From: Candidatus Nesterenkonia stercoripullorum
GTDB taxonomy: Bacteria > Actinomycetota > Actinomycetes > Actinomycetales > Micrococcaceae
Length of the DNA: 13,708 nucleotides
NCBI GenBank assembly: GCA_019114115.1
Contig: DXGD01000137.1
Span: 1 to 13,708 of the forward strand
Reading direction: 5' to 3'
Below, in pieces: positions 1 through 6,900 of the stretch (within the stretch, counting starts at the first letter, position 1; each line of letters starts with the position of its first letter). The notes beneath the pieces are model-generated. The model worked only from the letters and a program-made list of their open reading frames with translations, searched no databases and was not told the DNA's origin. The position numbers and the translations under genes are program-made.

Positions 1-189
1 TTCGACGACATCCGCCCGCGCCGACTCCTTGGAGTCCGCCGGAACGGAGGCCTCCAAGTCGAAGATGACGGAATCAGCTTCACTGGCCAGTCCCGGCGCG
101 AAATCTTCCCGGGAGGCGGCATTGATCAGCAGCCATGAACGGGAAAGTTTGGCAGGCAGCGCGGCGGCGCGACGATTGCGAATCGGCAT
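1..189 (-). CDS. HpcH/HpaI aldolase / CitE-family CoA-ester lyase, 5' part only
   Basis: The reading frame is open from ATG at 189 to the window edge, giving the first 63 residues only. After a basic leader of about 16 residues it reads RSWLLINAASREDF, then ADSVIFDLEASVPADSKESAR. This is the first beta-strand/helix pattern of the citrate lyase beta-subunit (CitE) / HpcH aldolase TIM barrel, whose members usually read RSWLFVPG...DAVILDLEDAV.....K..AR. Known members cleave or form acyl-CoA esters such as malyl-CoA, citramalyl-CoA or citryl-CoA with divalent metal. The usual DLED reads DLEA here. The metal-binding and substrate residues lie downstream and are not visible, so the substrate cannot be named. 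The start is supported by a -10 hexamer ending six bases upstream. The gene is divergent from the GerMN lipoprotein gene. The family call is reasonably secure; the exact activity is unknown. Confidence 0.75.
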   Translation of the reverse strand, partial: MPIRNRRAAALPAKLSRSWLLINAASREDFAPGLASEADSVIFDLEASVPADSKESARADVVE

Positions 190-195
190 GCCACC

Positions 196-201
196 AGCCT
201 A
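196..201 (-). promoter_or_regulatory. Putative -10 box (TAGGCT) of a leaderless promoter for the CitE-like gene
   Basis: On the minus strand TAGGCT fits the actinobacterial TANNNT -10 pattern. It is followed by exactly six bases (GGTGGC) and then the ATG at 189. That spacing would put the transcription start at or next to the A of the ATG, the arrangement of leaderless mRNAs common in Actinobacteria. I see no convincing -35 box and no ordinary Shine-Dalgarno. A six-base degenerate match can arise by chance, hence the moderate confidence. Confidence 0.4.
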
Positions 202-288
202 CCGGAATCGGACCGGGGCCCTTTCCGCTGTGCGCGTGTCTTCTCCGGCGCGCAGGCGCACCTGGCGCACAGCCGCGCGCGGACCTTT

Positions 289-294
289 TATCCT
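289..294 (+). promoter_or_regulatory. Putative -10 box (TATCCT) of a leaderless promoter for the GerMN lipoprotein gene
   Basis: TATCCT matches TANNNT and is followed by six bases (GGAACA) and the ATG at 301. This mirrors the divergent gene on the other side of the same intergenic stretch (190-300). It argues for the far-upstream start at 301 even though the signal peptide begins some 50 residues later. No clear -35 element is visible. Confidence 0.45.
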
Positions 295-300
295 GGAACA

Positions 301-1200
301 ATGACTTCCTTCCCTCTGCGCGCCCAGCACCTCTCCGCGGCCGGGACCTCGGGCTCCGAGACCACGGGCACCGGGGTGGCTGACTCCAGGATGGTGGACT
401 CCAAGACGGTGGACCCCAGAACGGCGGAATCCGGGATGACGGACTCCGGGATGGTGGAGGAGGCTCGTCCCGCCCGACGGCGCGGCCCCCGGTCGCTCTC
501 CTGCGCAGTCCTGCTGGTCAGCACCCTGGTGCTCGCCTCATGCGGGTCGGACTCCGATGCCGATGGGCAGTCAGAGGAGGATTCCGGCGGCGGCATACCC
601 CAACCGGAGTACGACGACGACGAGACCACCCGGCTCCCCCTGGCCTTCGTCAGTCCCCACGGCAGCGAAGAGGGCGCGCCATCCGGTGAGAACGGGAATA
701 TGGAGAACCCTGATGCTCCCGGCGCGCAGGAAGAGGACGAGACCGAGGCCGATGACGATGAGCCGCTCGAGGCAGTGCACGTCAGCGAAATGGCGCGCAG
801 CGCTGATTTCGGCTGCGGCGACACTGTCAGCGTGGTCCGCTCAGAACCGCTGGTGACCGATGAACCGGCGAGGGACGCCGTGGATTTCCTGCTCGACGAC
901 GAGCGGTACTATCACGGTGACCCAGCGTTCATCAACGCTCTGGCCGCTTCCGAGCAGCAGCTCTCGATCGAATCGATCGAGGTCGAGGAGGACAGCGCCG
1001 TCGTCGAACTGTCCGGGGAGCCGATCACCCGCAGTGACTGCGAGTCCTGGCAGATCATCGTGCAGCTCCAGGTCACGGCACGTGCCGCCACCGGCGCTGA
1101 TTCTGCCGAGATCCTCCTGGACGGATCTCCGCTGGCCGAGGAGCTTGGCCTCCCCGCCGATGACGTCCCTCAAGTGGAGCTCCTCGACGTCGAGGACTGA
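301..1200 (+). CDS. GerMN-domain lipoprotein with acidic linker
   Basis: This is a 299-residue predicted lipoprotein of unknown function, anchored on the outer face of the membrane. Residues 57-64 are basic (ARPARRRG). They are followed by a hydrophobic stretch and a lipobox LVLASC with Cys81 as the lipidation site. Residues 82-160 form a strongly acidic Asp/Glu/Gly-rich linker. Residues about 170-285 resemble the GerMN fold: paired Cys172 and Cys247 that could form a disulfide, DAVDFLLDDERYYHG, SAVVELSG, and a late SAEILLDGSPL. GerMN occurs in Bacillus GerM and in actinobacterial lipoproteins, generally as a ligand-binding or structural module. The N-terminus is odd: 50 residues precede the signal peptide, including five tandem copies of a 15-base unit (382-456). 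ATG at 451 would give a normal 30-residue signal peptide, but the leaderless promoter supports 301. Confidence 0.82.
   Translation: MTSFPLRAQHLSAAGTSGSETTGTGVADSRMVDSKTVDPRTAESGMTDSGMVEEARPARRRGPRSLSCAVLLVSTLVLASCGSDSDADGQSEEDSGGGIPQPEYDDDETTRLPLAFVSPHGSEEGAPSGENGNMENPDAPGAQEEDETEADDDEPLEAVHVSEMARSADFGCGDTVSVVRSEPLVTDEPARDAVDFLLDDERYYHGDPAFINALAASEQQLSIESIEVEEDSAVVELSGEPITRSDCESWQIIVQLQVTARAATGADSAEILLDGSPLAEELGLPADDVPQVELLDVED
382..456 (+). repeat. Five in-frame tandem copies of a 15-base unit in the lipoprotein leader
   Basis: The units at 382, 397, 412, 427 and 442 follow the pattern GACTCC-RG-ATGGTG and encode DSRMV, DSKTV, DPRTA, ESGMT and DSGMV. The copies are diverged but in register. 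The repeat sits between the first possible start (301) and the signal peptide, and each unit is a multiple of three, so slippage would keep the frame. Confidence 0.8.
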
Positions 1201-1285
1201 GCTGGGCGCGGGGGCCGGAGCCGAGCCAGCACCCTCCCTCAGGCACCCTCACGCAGTCTGACCTGAGCCGCCGCGTGACTCGGCG

Positions 1286-2818
1286 TCATTCCAGGAGCAG
1301 GCCCGGCTCCTCCATGACCGCCGCGATATCGGAGACGAAGTGCCCGGCAAGGTCGCCGTCGATCAGACGGTGGTCGAAGGAGCCGCCGATCGTCATCACA
1401 TCGCGGGGGACGATGCGCTCCTCCACGACCCAGGGCTTCCTGCGCACTGCGCCGAGGACCACGATCGCCGCTTGACCGGCGGGCAGAATCGGAGTCCCCG
1501 AGTCCAGGCCCAGCGGACCCACATTGGTGATCGAGATCGTCCCGCCCTGCATATCGGCGACTGTCGTCTTACCCTGGCGCGCGTCGATGGTCAGTTGCGT
1601 GATGGCGGCGGCGAGCCCGCGCGTGTTGTAGGTCTGGGCATCATGGACGATCGGTACGACCAGGCCACGCGGGGTGGCGGCGGCGATGCCGAGGTTCACG
1701 TAGTTCTTCAGCGTGTAGTGCGTCGTGTGCCAGGAGGCGTTGATCTGCGGATTGCGGCGCGCGGCCCAGATGATCGCCTTAGCGGCGAAGAGCATCGGGG
1801 TGACGCTGAGCCCCTCGTAGGACGGGTCCTTCTTCAGCGCCGCGCGCAGCTCCATGGTCCGGGTGACATCGACCTCCTTGAAGACCGACACATGCGGGAC
1901 GCTGGAGGCCGACTCGCTGACGTTGACGGCCGTAGCCTTACGGACACCACGGACCTGCACGTTGTCCTCGCGCGGCCCGGCATAGAGCAGACCGAGATCG
2001 GCCGGTATCGCAGTGCCCTGTCCGGTGCGTGGAGCGCCTGTGCTGGGCACGCGGCCGGATTCCCGCTCCGCATCGCGCTGCCGAGCCTGACGTTCGACGT
2101 CGTCCCTGGTGATCTGGCCGTTGCGGCCCGACCCGACGAGCTCCCATGCGGCCACACCGAGACGCTTCGCCAGCGCGCGCACGGGCGGGCTGGCTTTGGC
2201 CACCAGCTCGGCGAGCTCGCCCCCCGGGGGACGGCCCGCGTCGCGCGGGATGTCGAGGCCGGAGAGATCCACCACATCGGGCTGGGTGGCGCGGGTGCGC
2301 GGGCGCCGCTTCGTGGAATCGGCTTTCGGCCCGGACCCCACCAGCGCATCCGCGGAGGAGTCCTCCGCCGGGCTCTGGTCCGGCGTCGCCGCCGTCTGCT
2401 TGACGGGGGTCTTCCTCCCGGCGCGGGCGCTGCGCCCGCGGGCAACACCTTTCCGGACTGGCCCCTGCGAGCCGCCCTCCGAAGCTGCCTCCGCAGGCTG
2501 AGGATGCGCCGGCGGCGCCGCTGCGGACTCTGACCCCTCCTGGGCTTGATCCCCCGAAGCACTCTCCTCCGGCGCCTCCCCCGGGTCGCCGACCCGGATC
2601 AGCGGATTGCCGACCTCAATGGTCTCCCCTTCCGCGGCGAGCAGCTCACGGACGACGCCGGCATAGGGCACCGGGAGCTCGACGAGGGACTTCGCCGTCT
2701 CGATCTCCACGATGATGTCGTTGACCTCGACAGTGTCCCCTATCGCCACGCGCCAGGAGACGATCTCCGCCTCCGTAAGGCCTTCGCCGACGTCGGGAAG
2801 ATTGAATGTCTCAGCCAT
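1286..2818 (-). CDS. bkdC: E2 dihydrolipoyl acyltransferase of a branched-chain 2-oxo acid dehydrogenase-type complex
   Basis: This 510-residue E2 subunit transfers the acyl group from the lipoyl arm to CoA. The domains in order are: one N-terminal lipoyl domain (about 1-76) with lipoyl-lysine Lys43 in ETAKS; a long Ala/Pro/Glu linker that turns basic around 120-175; a peripheral subunit-binding domain (about 209-246, PPVRALAKRLGV...GRNGQITRDDV) that docks E1/E3; and a catalytic acyltransferase core (about 285-510). The core ends in FDHRLIDGD, with catalytic His483 and Asp487, and NVGPLG at 432-437. A single lipoyl domain and this length suit branched-chain or general 2-oxo acid E2s of Actinobacteria; the true substrate could also be pyruvate. 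ATG at 2818 lies inside the end of the E1beta gene (8-base overlap), with AGGAG about seven bases upstream. It is the last gene of the operon. Confidence 0.93.
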   Translation of the reverse strand: MAETFNLPDVGEGLTEAEIVSWRVAIGDTVEVNDIIVEIETAKSLVELPVPYAGVVRELLAAEGETIEVGNPLIRVGDPGEAPEESASGDQAQEGSESAAAPPAHPQPAEAASEGGSQGPVRKGVARGRSARAGRKTPVKQTAATPDQSPAEDSSADALVGSGPKADSTKRRPRTRATQPDVVDLSGLDIPRDAGRPPGGELAELVAKASPPVRALAKRLGVAAWELVGSGRNGQITRDDVERQARQRDAERESGRVPSTGAPRTGQGTAIPADLGLLYAGPREDNVQVRGVRKATAVNVSESASSVPHVSVFKEVDVTRTMELRAALKKDPSYEGLSVTPMLFAAKAIIWAARRNPQINASWHTTHYTLKNYVNLGIAAATPRGLVVPIVHDAQTYNTRGLAAAITQLTIDARQGKTTVADMQGGTISITNVGPLGLDSGTPILPAGQAAIVVLGAVRRKPWVVEERIVPRDVMTIGGSFDHRLIDGDLAGHFVSDIAAVMEEPGLLLE

Positions 2819-3941
2819 GGGTGCTTCTCCTGCTGCTGGCGTGGTCCTCGCCGGAATAGCCGAAGCTGCGCTCGAGCGCCTCCAGCATCCTGTCGATGTC
2901 CGGCAGATAGCGGTGTTCCTGCTGGGAAGGTGGATAGGGCATATGGAAGCCGCCTACGCGCAGCACCGGCGCGGCCAAGCGGTGGTAGGCCCGCTCGGAG
3001 ACCCGCGCGGCGATCTCTCCGCCCAGACCGCCGAATGTCGGTGCTTCATGGGCGACGACGAGCCGCCTCGTCTTCGCCGCCGAGCGCGCGATGGTCTCGT
3101 CGTCCAGCGGGCTCAGCGAGCGGATGTCCACGACCTCGATGCTGCGCCCATCCTGCGCCGCCGCTTCCGCCGCAGCGAGCGCGACCGGGACCAGCGGCCC
3201 GTAGGCGGCGATCGTGGCATCTGTGCCGGTGCGGATGACCTGCGCGCGGAAGGCATCCGGCGCCGGGGTGTCGAAGTCGACGTCGCCCTTGAGCCAGTAC
3301 CGGCGTTTCGGTTCGAGGATGATCACCGGGTCGTCGCAGGCGATCGCCTGGCGCGTCATCCAGTAGGCGTCCTGCGGGCTGGACGGCGCGAGCACGCGCA
3401 GACCCGCTGTGTGCACGAAGAGCGCCTCCGGCGACTCCGAATGGTGCTCGATCGAGCCGATCGACCCCCCATAGGGCAGCCTGATGGTGACCGGGGTGCG
3501 CACCAGCCCGTTGGTGCGGTTGTGCATCTTCGACAGCTGCGTGGTGATCTGGTTGAACGCCGGGAAGACGAAACCATCGAACTGAATCTCCGCCACGGGC
3601 CTGAAACCGCGCATCGACATCCCGATCGCGGACCCCACGATCCCGGACTCCGCCAGCGGCGAGTCCAGCACGCGGTCGACGCCGAAGCGCGCCTGCAACC
3701 CGTCGGTCACTCGGAAGACCCCGCCCAGAGCCCCGATATCCTCACCGATCAGCAGCGTCTTCTCGTCTGCGGAGAGCTCATCGGCCAGAGCCGCATTGAT
3801 CGCCTTGGCCAGGACCATCTGCTGGCGGCCACTCGGCCGCTCAGCGTGTTCGGCCGCGGTCTTCTCGCTCTTCTGCGCAGTGCCCTTTTGCGCAGTGCCC
3901 TTCTGCACTGTCGGCATCTTCGCCTCACCAGTGGATGTCAT
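2811..3941 (-). CDS. bkdB: E1 beta subunit (transketolase-like) of a branched-chain 2-oxo acid dehydrogenase-type complex
   Basis: This 376-residue beta subunit of the thiamine diphosphate-dependent E1 decarboxylase pairs with the alpha subunit encoded immediately upstream. The family pattern is clear: IGEDIGALGGVFRVTDGL (about 65-82), DSPLAESGIVGSAIGMSMRG (93-112), EIQFDGFVFPAFNQI (118-132), then a C-terminal transketolase domain with VVAHEAP. The first 38 residues are a poorly conserved, Lys/Thr/Gln-rich extension that includes a KGTAQ duplication. ATG at 3941 overlaps the E1alpha stop as ATGA, with GGGGAGGG about nine bases before it. A second ATG at 3917 has GAGG five bases upstream and is a serious alternative start. 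The stop overlaps the E2 start, so all three subunits are probably made by coupled translation. Confidence 0.93.
   Translation of the reverse strand: MTSTGEAKMPTVQKGTAQKGTAQKSEKTAAEHAERPSGRQQMVLAKAINAALADELSADEKTLLIGEDIGALGGVFRVTDGLQARFGVDRVLDSPLAESGIVGSAIGMSMRGFRPVAEIQFDGFVFPAFNQITTQLSKMHNRTNGLVRTPVTIRLPYGGSIGSIEHHSESPEALFVHTAGLRVLAPSSPQDAYWMTRQAIACDDPVIILEPKRRYWLKGDVDFDTPAPDAFRAQVIRTGTDATIAAYGPLVPVALAAAEAAAQDGRSIEVVDIRSLSPLDDETIARSAAKTRRLVVAHEAPTFGGLGGEIAARVSERAYHRLAAPVLRVGGFHMPYPPSQQEHRYLPDIDRMLEALERSFGYSGEDHASSRRSTHG
3871..3909 (-). repeat. 15-base tandem duplication in the E1 beta leader
   Basis: Two adjacent 15-base units (3871-3885 and 3886-3900) differ at one position, and a partial third follows to 3909. 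They encode two KGTAQ copies followed by KS on the minus strand. They lie in the non-conserved N-terminal extension, where length change would be tolerated. Confidence 0.75.
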
Positions 3942-5176
3942 CGTGTGGCGCCCTCCCCACCTGCGGAGCCTTCTTCGACGAAGCCTGCCTCGTAATCCTT
4001 CAGCCAGCCCTTTTCGACCTCCACCTGACGGTGCGGTTCCGTGTACACCGTATCGAAGACCTCGTCGAGGTCGATCGAGGTCATGCTCAGCACTGAACTG
4101 CGCAGGTCAGCGGCCAGGCTCTTGCCTTCTTCCTCCACTTCGGAGAAGAACGCCTCATCGGCTTTGTCCCCTGAGACCAGCCAGGAACGGTACCGGTCGA
4201 TGGGGTCCTTCGCCTTCCAGCTCGCCACCTCATCGGCCGTGCGGTATTTCGTCGGATCGTCGGCGGTGGTGTGCGCCCCCATCCGGTACGTCACCGACTC
4301 GATGAGCTTCGGGCCGTGGCCTGCGCGGATCGCCTCGGCCTGGTGAGCGGCGACGGCGTAGCTGGCGAGCACGTCGTTGCCGTCGACGCGGACGCCTTCG
4401 AAGCCGTAGCCTTCGGCGCGGTGTGCCAGCGGAGTGCGCGACTGGCGCTCGGCCGGTACGGAGATCGCCCAGTGGTTGTTCTGGATGAAGTAGATCATCG
4501 GGAGGTGATAGGAGCTGGCGAAGACCATGGACTCATGGACGTCGCCCTGGCTGGAGGCACCGTCGCCCAGGCAGGCCAGCACCACTTCATCTGTTGGGTA
4601 GTCCAACGGGGCACGCTCATCCTGGCTGGCGGCTGCGTCGTCAGATGGCTTGGAGGCGGTGTGCGCGGCCTCGCGCAGAGTCTCCAGGCGTGATTCGGCT
4701 TTGGCGCCCATGGCCCAGCCAGCCGCGTGCAGCGTCTGGGCGCCCAGCACCACCGTGTAGATGTGGAAGGCGTAGGTGGCGGGGTCCCATCCGGAGTGCC
4801 CCGTCGCCCGGAACTGGACGAGCAGCTCCGCCGGGCTGATGCCGCGGTAGAGGGCCATACCGTGTTCGCGGTAGGTCGGGAAGATCATGTCCTTGGACCG
4901 CAGGGCTGCGACTGTGCCCACCTGAGCAGCCTCCTGGCCGGTGGCCGGCACCCACAGGGCCAGCTGGCCCTGCCGCTGCAGGGAGGTGGCCTCGGCGTCG
5001 AGCCGGCGCTCGAGCGCCATGTACCGGTACAGTTCGCGCAGTCGCGCATCGCTCAGCCCGTTCACGTAGGCGCTGTAGACCTCGTGCTCGGTCAGTGTGC
5101 CATCGGGCGCGAGCAGCTGAATGGGCTGCACGACGGACTCCTCTCCAGTGGCTGCTTCAGGGTAGTCACCGATCAT
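3938..5176 (-). CDS. bkdA: E1 alpha subunit of a branched-chain 2-oxo acid dehydrogenase-type complex
   Basis: This 412-residue alpha subunit carries the thiamine diphosphate site of the E1 component, which decarboxylates a 2-oxo acid and acylates the lipoyl arm of E2. Key features are RYMALERRLDAEATSLQRQGQ (about 51-71), FPTYREHG (99-106) and the ThDP/Mg motif from GDGASSQGD (204-212) to QNN (232-234). YRMGAHTTADDPTKYR near the C-terminal third is the phosphorylation-loop region of this family. I chose ATG at 5176 because it forms an ATGA overlap with the stop of the aminotransferase gene; starting at 5218 would add 14 residues and overlap that gene by 46 bases. Unusual is an Ala/Asp/Glu-rich insertion of roughly 30 residues (about 161-194) just before the GDG motif. 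The stop overlaps the E1beta ATG as ATGA. Confidence 0.92.
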   Translation of the reverse strand: MIGDYPEAATGEESVVQPIQLLAPDGTLTEHEVYSAYVNGLSDARLRELYRYMALERRLDAEATSLQRQGQLALWVPATGQEAAQVGTVAALRSKDMIFPTYREHGMALYRGISPAELLVQFRATGHSGWDPATYAFHIYTVVLGAQTLHAAGWAMGAKAESRLETLREAAHTASKPSDDAAASQDERAPLDYPTDEVVLACLGDGASSQGDVHESMVFASSYHLPMIYFIQNNHWAISVPAERQSRTPLAHRAEGYGFEGVRVDGNDVLASYAVAAHQAEAIRAGHGPKLIESVTYRMGAHTTADDPTKYRTADEVASWKAKDPIDRYRSWLVSGDKADEAFFSEVEEEGKSLAADLRSSVLSMTSIDLDEVFDTVYTEPHRQVEVEKGWLKDYEAGFVEEGSAGGEGATR

Positions 5177-6297
5177 TCTGTCAGCTTCGCGCCGACTGCG
5201 CCTGTGTAGCTCCTGCACAACTGAACGAGCCGGTCATTGGCCTGCTCCTCACCGATGCTGACGCGCACGCCCTCGCCGTCGAACGCTCGCACCGCCAGAG
5301 CCTGCTCTCCGGCGCGCCGGGCGAACTCCGCCGAGTCCTCCCCCAGCGCCAGCCAGATGAAGTTCCCCTGTGCCTCCGGCACGTCCCAGCCCTCGCCGAT
5401 CAGGACATCGCGTACGCGTTCCCGCTCGGCGATCAGGGCCTCCACATTCGCCATCACCGATTCAGGGTGCCGCAGCGAGGCGATCGCCGCCGCCTCCCCC
5501 AGCCCGGAGACTCCGAACGGCACCGCCACTTTGCGCAGATGCTGCGTGACCTGCGGACCTGAGATCGTATATCCCACCCGCAGCGAAGCCAGCCCATGCG
5601 CCTTGGAGAAGGTACGCAGCACGACGACGTTGTGGTGTCGCCGGTAGAGCTGCAGCCCGTCGACGACGTCGGGGTTGCGGACGAACTCGACGTAGGCCTC
5701 GTCCACCACCACGAGCACATCCGAGGGGACCATCGTCAGGAACCGTTCGACTTCAGCGTGGTTCAGCGCCGGTCCAGTGGGGTTGTTCGGAGTACAGAGG
5801 ATGACGACGCGGGTGCGCGGGGTGATCGCCTGCGCCATAGCCTCCAGATCGTGCCGCCCATCAGCGGTCACCGGCACGGGAACCTCCCGCGCGCCGGCAG
5901 TGCGCACCACGATCGGATACGCCTCGAAGGACCGCCACGCGTAGAGGACCTCGTCTGGCTGCCCGTCCGAGCCGGTGCCGGCGAAGGCATTGAGAACCTG
6001 CGTCAGCGCACCCAGGCTGCCTGTGCCGGTCACGATGTCCTCGGCCGGGACTCCGAGTGTCACCGCCAGCTCATCGCGCAGCAGCTCCGCTGTGGGGTTC
6101 GGATACCGATGGAGCACGTCGAAGTCGGTGAGCACGTCGCTGACCGCAGCGACCGGACCCAGCGGGTTCTCATTCGAGGAGAGCTTGTACGGGATGAGTC
6201 CCGGCGCGGCCTCGGGAGGCTTACCTGCGGCGTAGCTCGGAAGTCCGGCGATGACGTCGCGAGGCCTGACGAACTCTGAATCCCTGCTGCTGGGCAC
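5173..6297 (-). CDS. pat: Pat/HisC-family PLP aminotransferase (putative aromatic/phenylalanine aminotransferase)
   Basis: This 374-residue class II (HisC-like) aminotransferase starts at GTG 6297, with GGAGAGG about 11 bases upstream. Seen in the sequence: SSNENPLGP substrate motif (40-48), GTGSLG cofactor-phosphate contact (91-96), NNPTG (171-175), DEAYVEF with Asp199, and FSKAHGLASLRVGY with the PLP lysine at 232 and Arg240. YAWRSFEAYP and HNVVVLRTFSKA closely resemble what I recall of actinobacterial Pat (the Rv3772 type), which uses aromatic amino acids, more than a strict histidinol-phosphate aminotransferase. No his genes are nearby. Instead its stop overlaps the E1alpha start as ATGA, so it appears to be the first gene of the bkd operon. 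A role in feeding 2-oxo acids to that complex is inferred from context. It could still serve histidine synthesis. Confidence 0.85.
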   Translation of the reverse strand: MPSSRDSEFVRPRDVIAGLPSYAAGKPPEAAPGLIPYKLSSNENPLGPVAAVSDVLTDFDVLHRYPNPTAELLRDELAVTLGVPAEDIVTGTGSLGALTQVLNAFAGTGSDGQPDEVLYAWRSFEAYPIVVRTAGAREVPVPVTADGRHDLEAMAQAITPRTRVVILCTPNNPTGPALNHAEVERFLTMVPSDVLVVVDEAYVEFVRNPDVVDGLQLYRRHHNVVVLRTFSKAHGLASLRVGYTISGPQVTQHLRKVAVPFGVSGLGEAAAIASLRHPESVMANVEALIAERERVRDVLIGEGWDVPEAQGNFIWLALGEDSAEFARRAGEQALAVRAFDGEGVRVSIGEEQANDRLVQLCRSYTGAVGAKLTE

Positions 6298-6430
6298 CGT
6301 GTACCGGTCCTCTCCGGGTCAGCAAACCCATGATGATCAACGCCAACGACGTCACCAGTGTCTCATCCTCCAGGCCTCGTCGCCTGCTCGCAGAGCTGAT
6401 GTCCAGGCAGACCATGAGAAAATCGGGAGC

Positions 6431-6826
6431 ATGAGAATTCTCCTGGCGATCGTCCTCAATGCCCTAGCACTCGGCGCAGCAGCCTGGATCGTCCCAGGCA
6501 TCACCGTAGAAGGGGCCGACCAGGGCGCGGGAGCGCTGATTCTGTCGTACCTCTTCGTCGGGGCTGTGTTCGGCCTGGTCAACGTGGTCATCAAGCCCAT
6601 CGTGGCGTTCCTTTCGCTGCCCATCACCTGCCTGACGCTGGGCCTCTTCGCGGTCATCGTCAACGCCGGCATGCTCATGCTCACCGGCTGGCTGACCTCC
6701 TGGGCTCCGGTGCAGTTCGTCGTGCGGGACTTCTTCTGGAGCGCCGTGCTGGGCGCGATCGTCGTCTCGCTGGTTTCGGCGATACTCAACCGGTTCGTCG
6801 TCGCCTCCTTCGACGAACCGCGCTGA
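6431..6826 (+). CDS. Small four-helix membrane protein, PF04020 ('phage holin family', DUF360)
   Basis: This is a 131-residue integral membrane protein. Four hydrophobic segments lie at about 2-21, 34-54, 57-87 and 101-120. The core VIKPIVAFLSLPITCLTLGLFAVIVNAGMLML is the hallmark of PF04020, labelled 'phage holin' in databases although most members are chromosomal proteins of unknown function with no phage context. There are no phage genes here. The frame is open upstream to 6251, but that extension is polar, non-family sequence overlapping the pat gene, so ATG at 6431 is the better start. GGGAG lies only one base before it, which is too close for an ordinary Shine-Dalgarno. The gene is divergent from pat and lies 77 bases upstream of purB on the same strand, so the two may be co-transcribed. 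Confidence 0.88.
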   Translation: MRILLAIVLNALALGAAAWIVPGITVEGADQGAGALILSYLFVGAVFGLVNVVIKPIVAFLSLPITCLTLGLFAVIVNAGMLMLTGWLTSWAPVQFVVRDFFWSAVLGAIVVSLVSAILNRFVVASFDEPR

Positions 6827-6875
6827 CCCCGTCCGCTGAGTGCGTCTCGGGGTCCGAGAGGTCCTGCCCGAGTGA

Positions 6876-6900
6876 GTCATGACAGGAGGCAAGTCATGAC
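6876..6900 (+). promoter_or_regulatory. Hairpin at the purB start with the Shine-Dalgarno in its loop
   Basis: The self-complementary octamer GTCATGAC occurs twice, at 6876-6883 and 6893-6900, inside two identical 10-mers (AGTCATGACA). Because each copy is palindromic, the two can also pair with each other in RNA. This gives an 8-bp stem with a 9-base loop (AGGAGGCAA) that contains a perfect AGGAGG (6884-6889). The AUG at 6896 is buried in the 3' arm, and the purB AUG at 6904 lies three bases beyond the stem. As DNA, the pair could equally be a 17-bp-spaced operator. The sequence feature is certain; the role is inferred. Confidence 0.55.

Noticed and set aside
1201..1285. Bidirectional terminator between the lipoprotein gene and the convergent bkdC
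   Set aside because: CTCAGG (1238-1243) with CCTGAG (1262-1267), and GCCGAG (1220-1225) with CTCGGC (1279-1284), could nest. However, the stems are six bases with long loops and there is no T tract on either strand, so I do not call it.
1340..2533. 397-residue plus-strand open frame opposite bkdC
   Set aside because: It is antisense to a clear E2 gene with all catalytic motifs; Arg/Gly/Pro-rich composition is typical of shadow frames in GC-rich DNA.
6251..6430. Upstream extension of the PF04020 protein to ATG 6251
   Set aside because: It is polar, without family similarity, and runs antisense into the start of pat; the conserved protein begins MRILLAIVLNALALG at 6431.
6414..6434. Six-codon ORF (ATG 6414 to TGA 6432-6434) whose stop overlaps the PF04020 start, similar in layout to the one before purB
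   Set aside because: There is no good Shine-Dalgarno before ATG 6414 and no hairpin. An ATGA overlap alone is common by chance before genes that start ATGA.
6431..6826. A prophage remnant, because of the 'phage holin' label
   Set aside because: PF04020 members are mostly chromosomal proteins of unknown function, and no lysin, integrase or structural phage gene is nearby.
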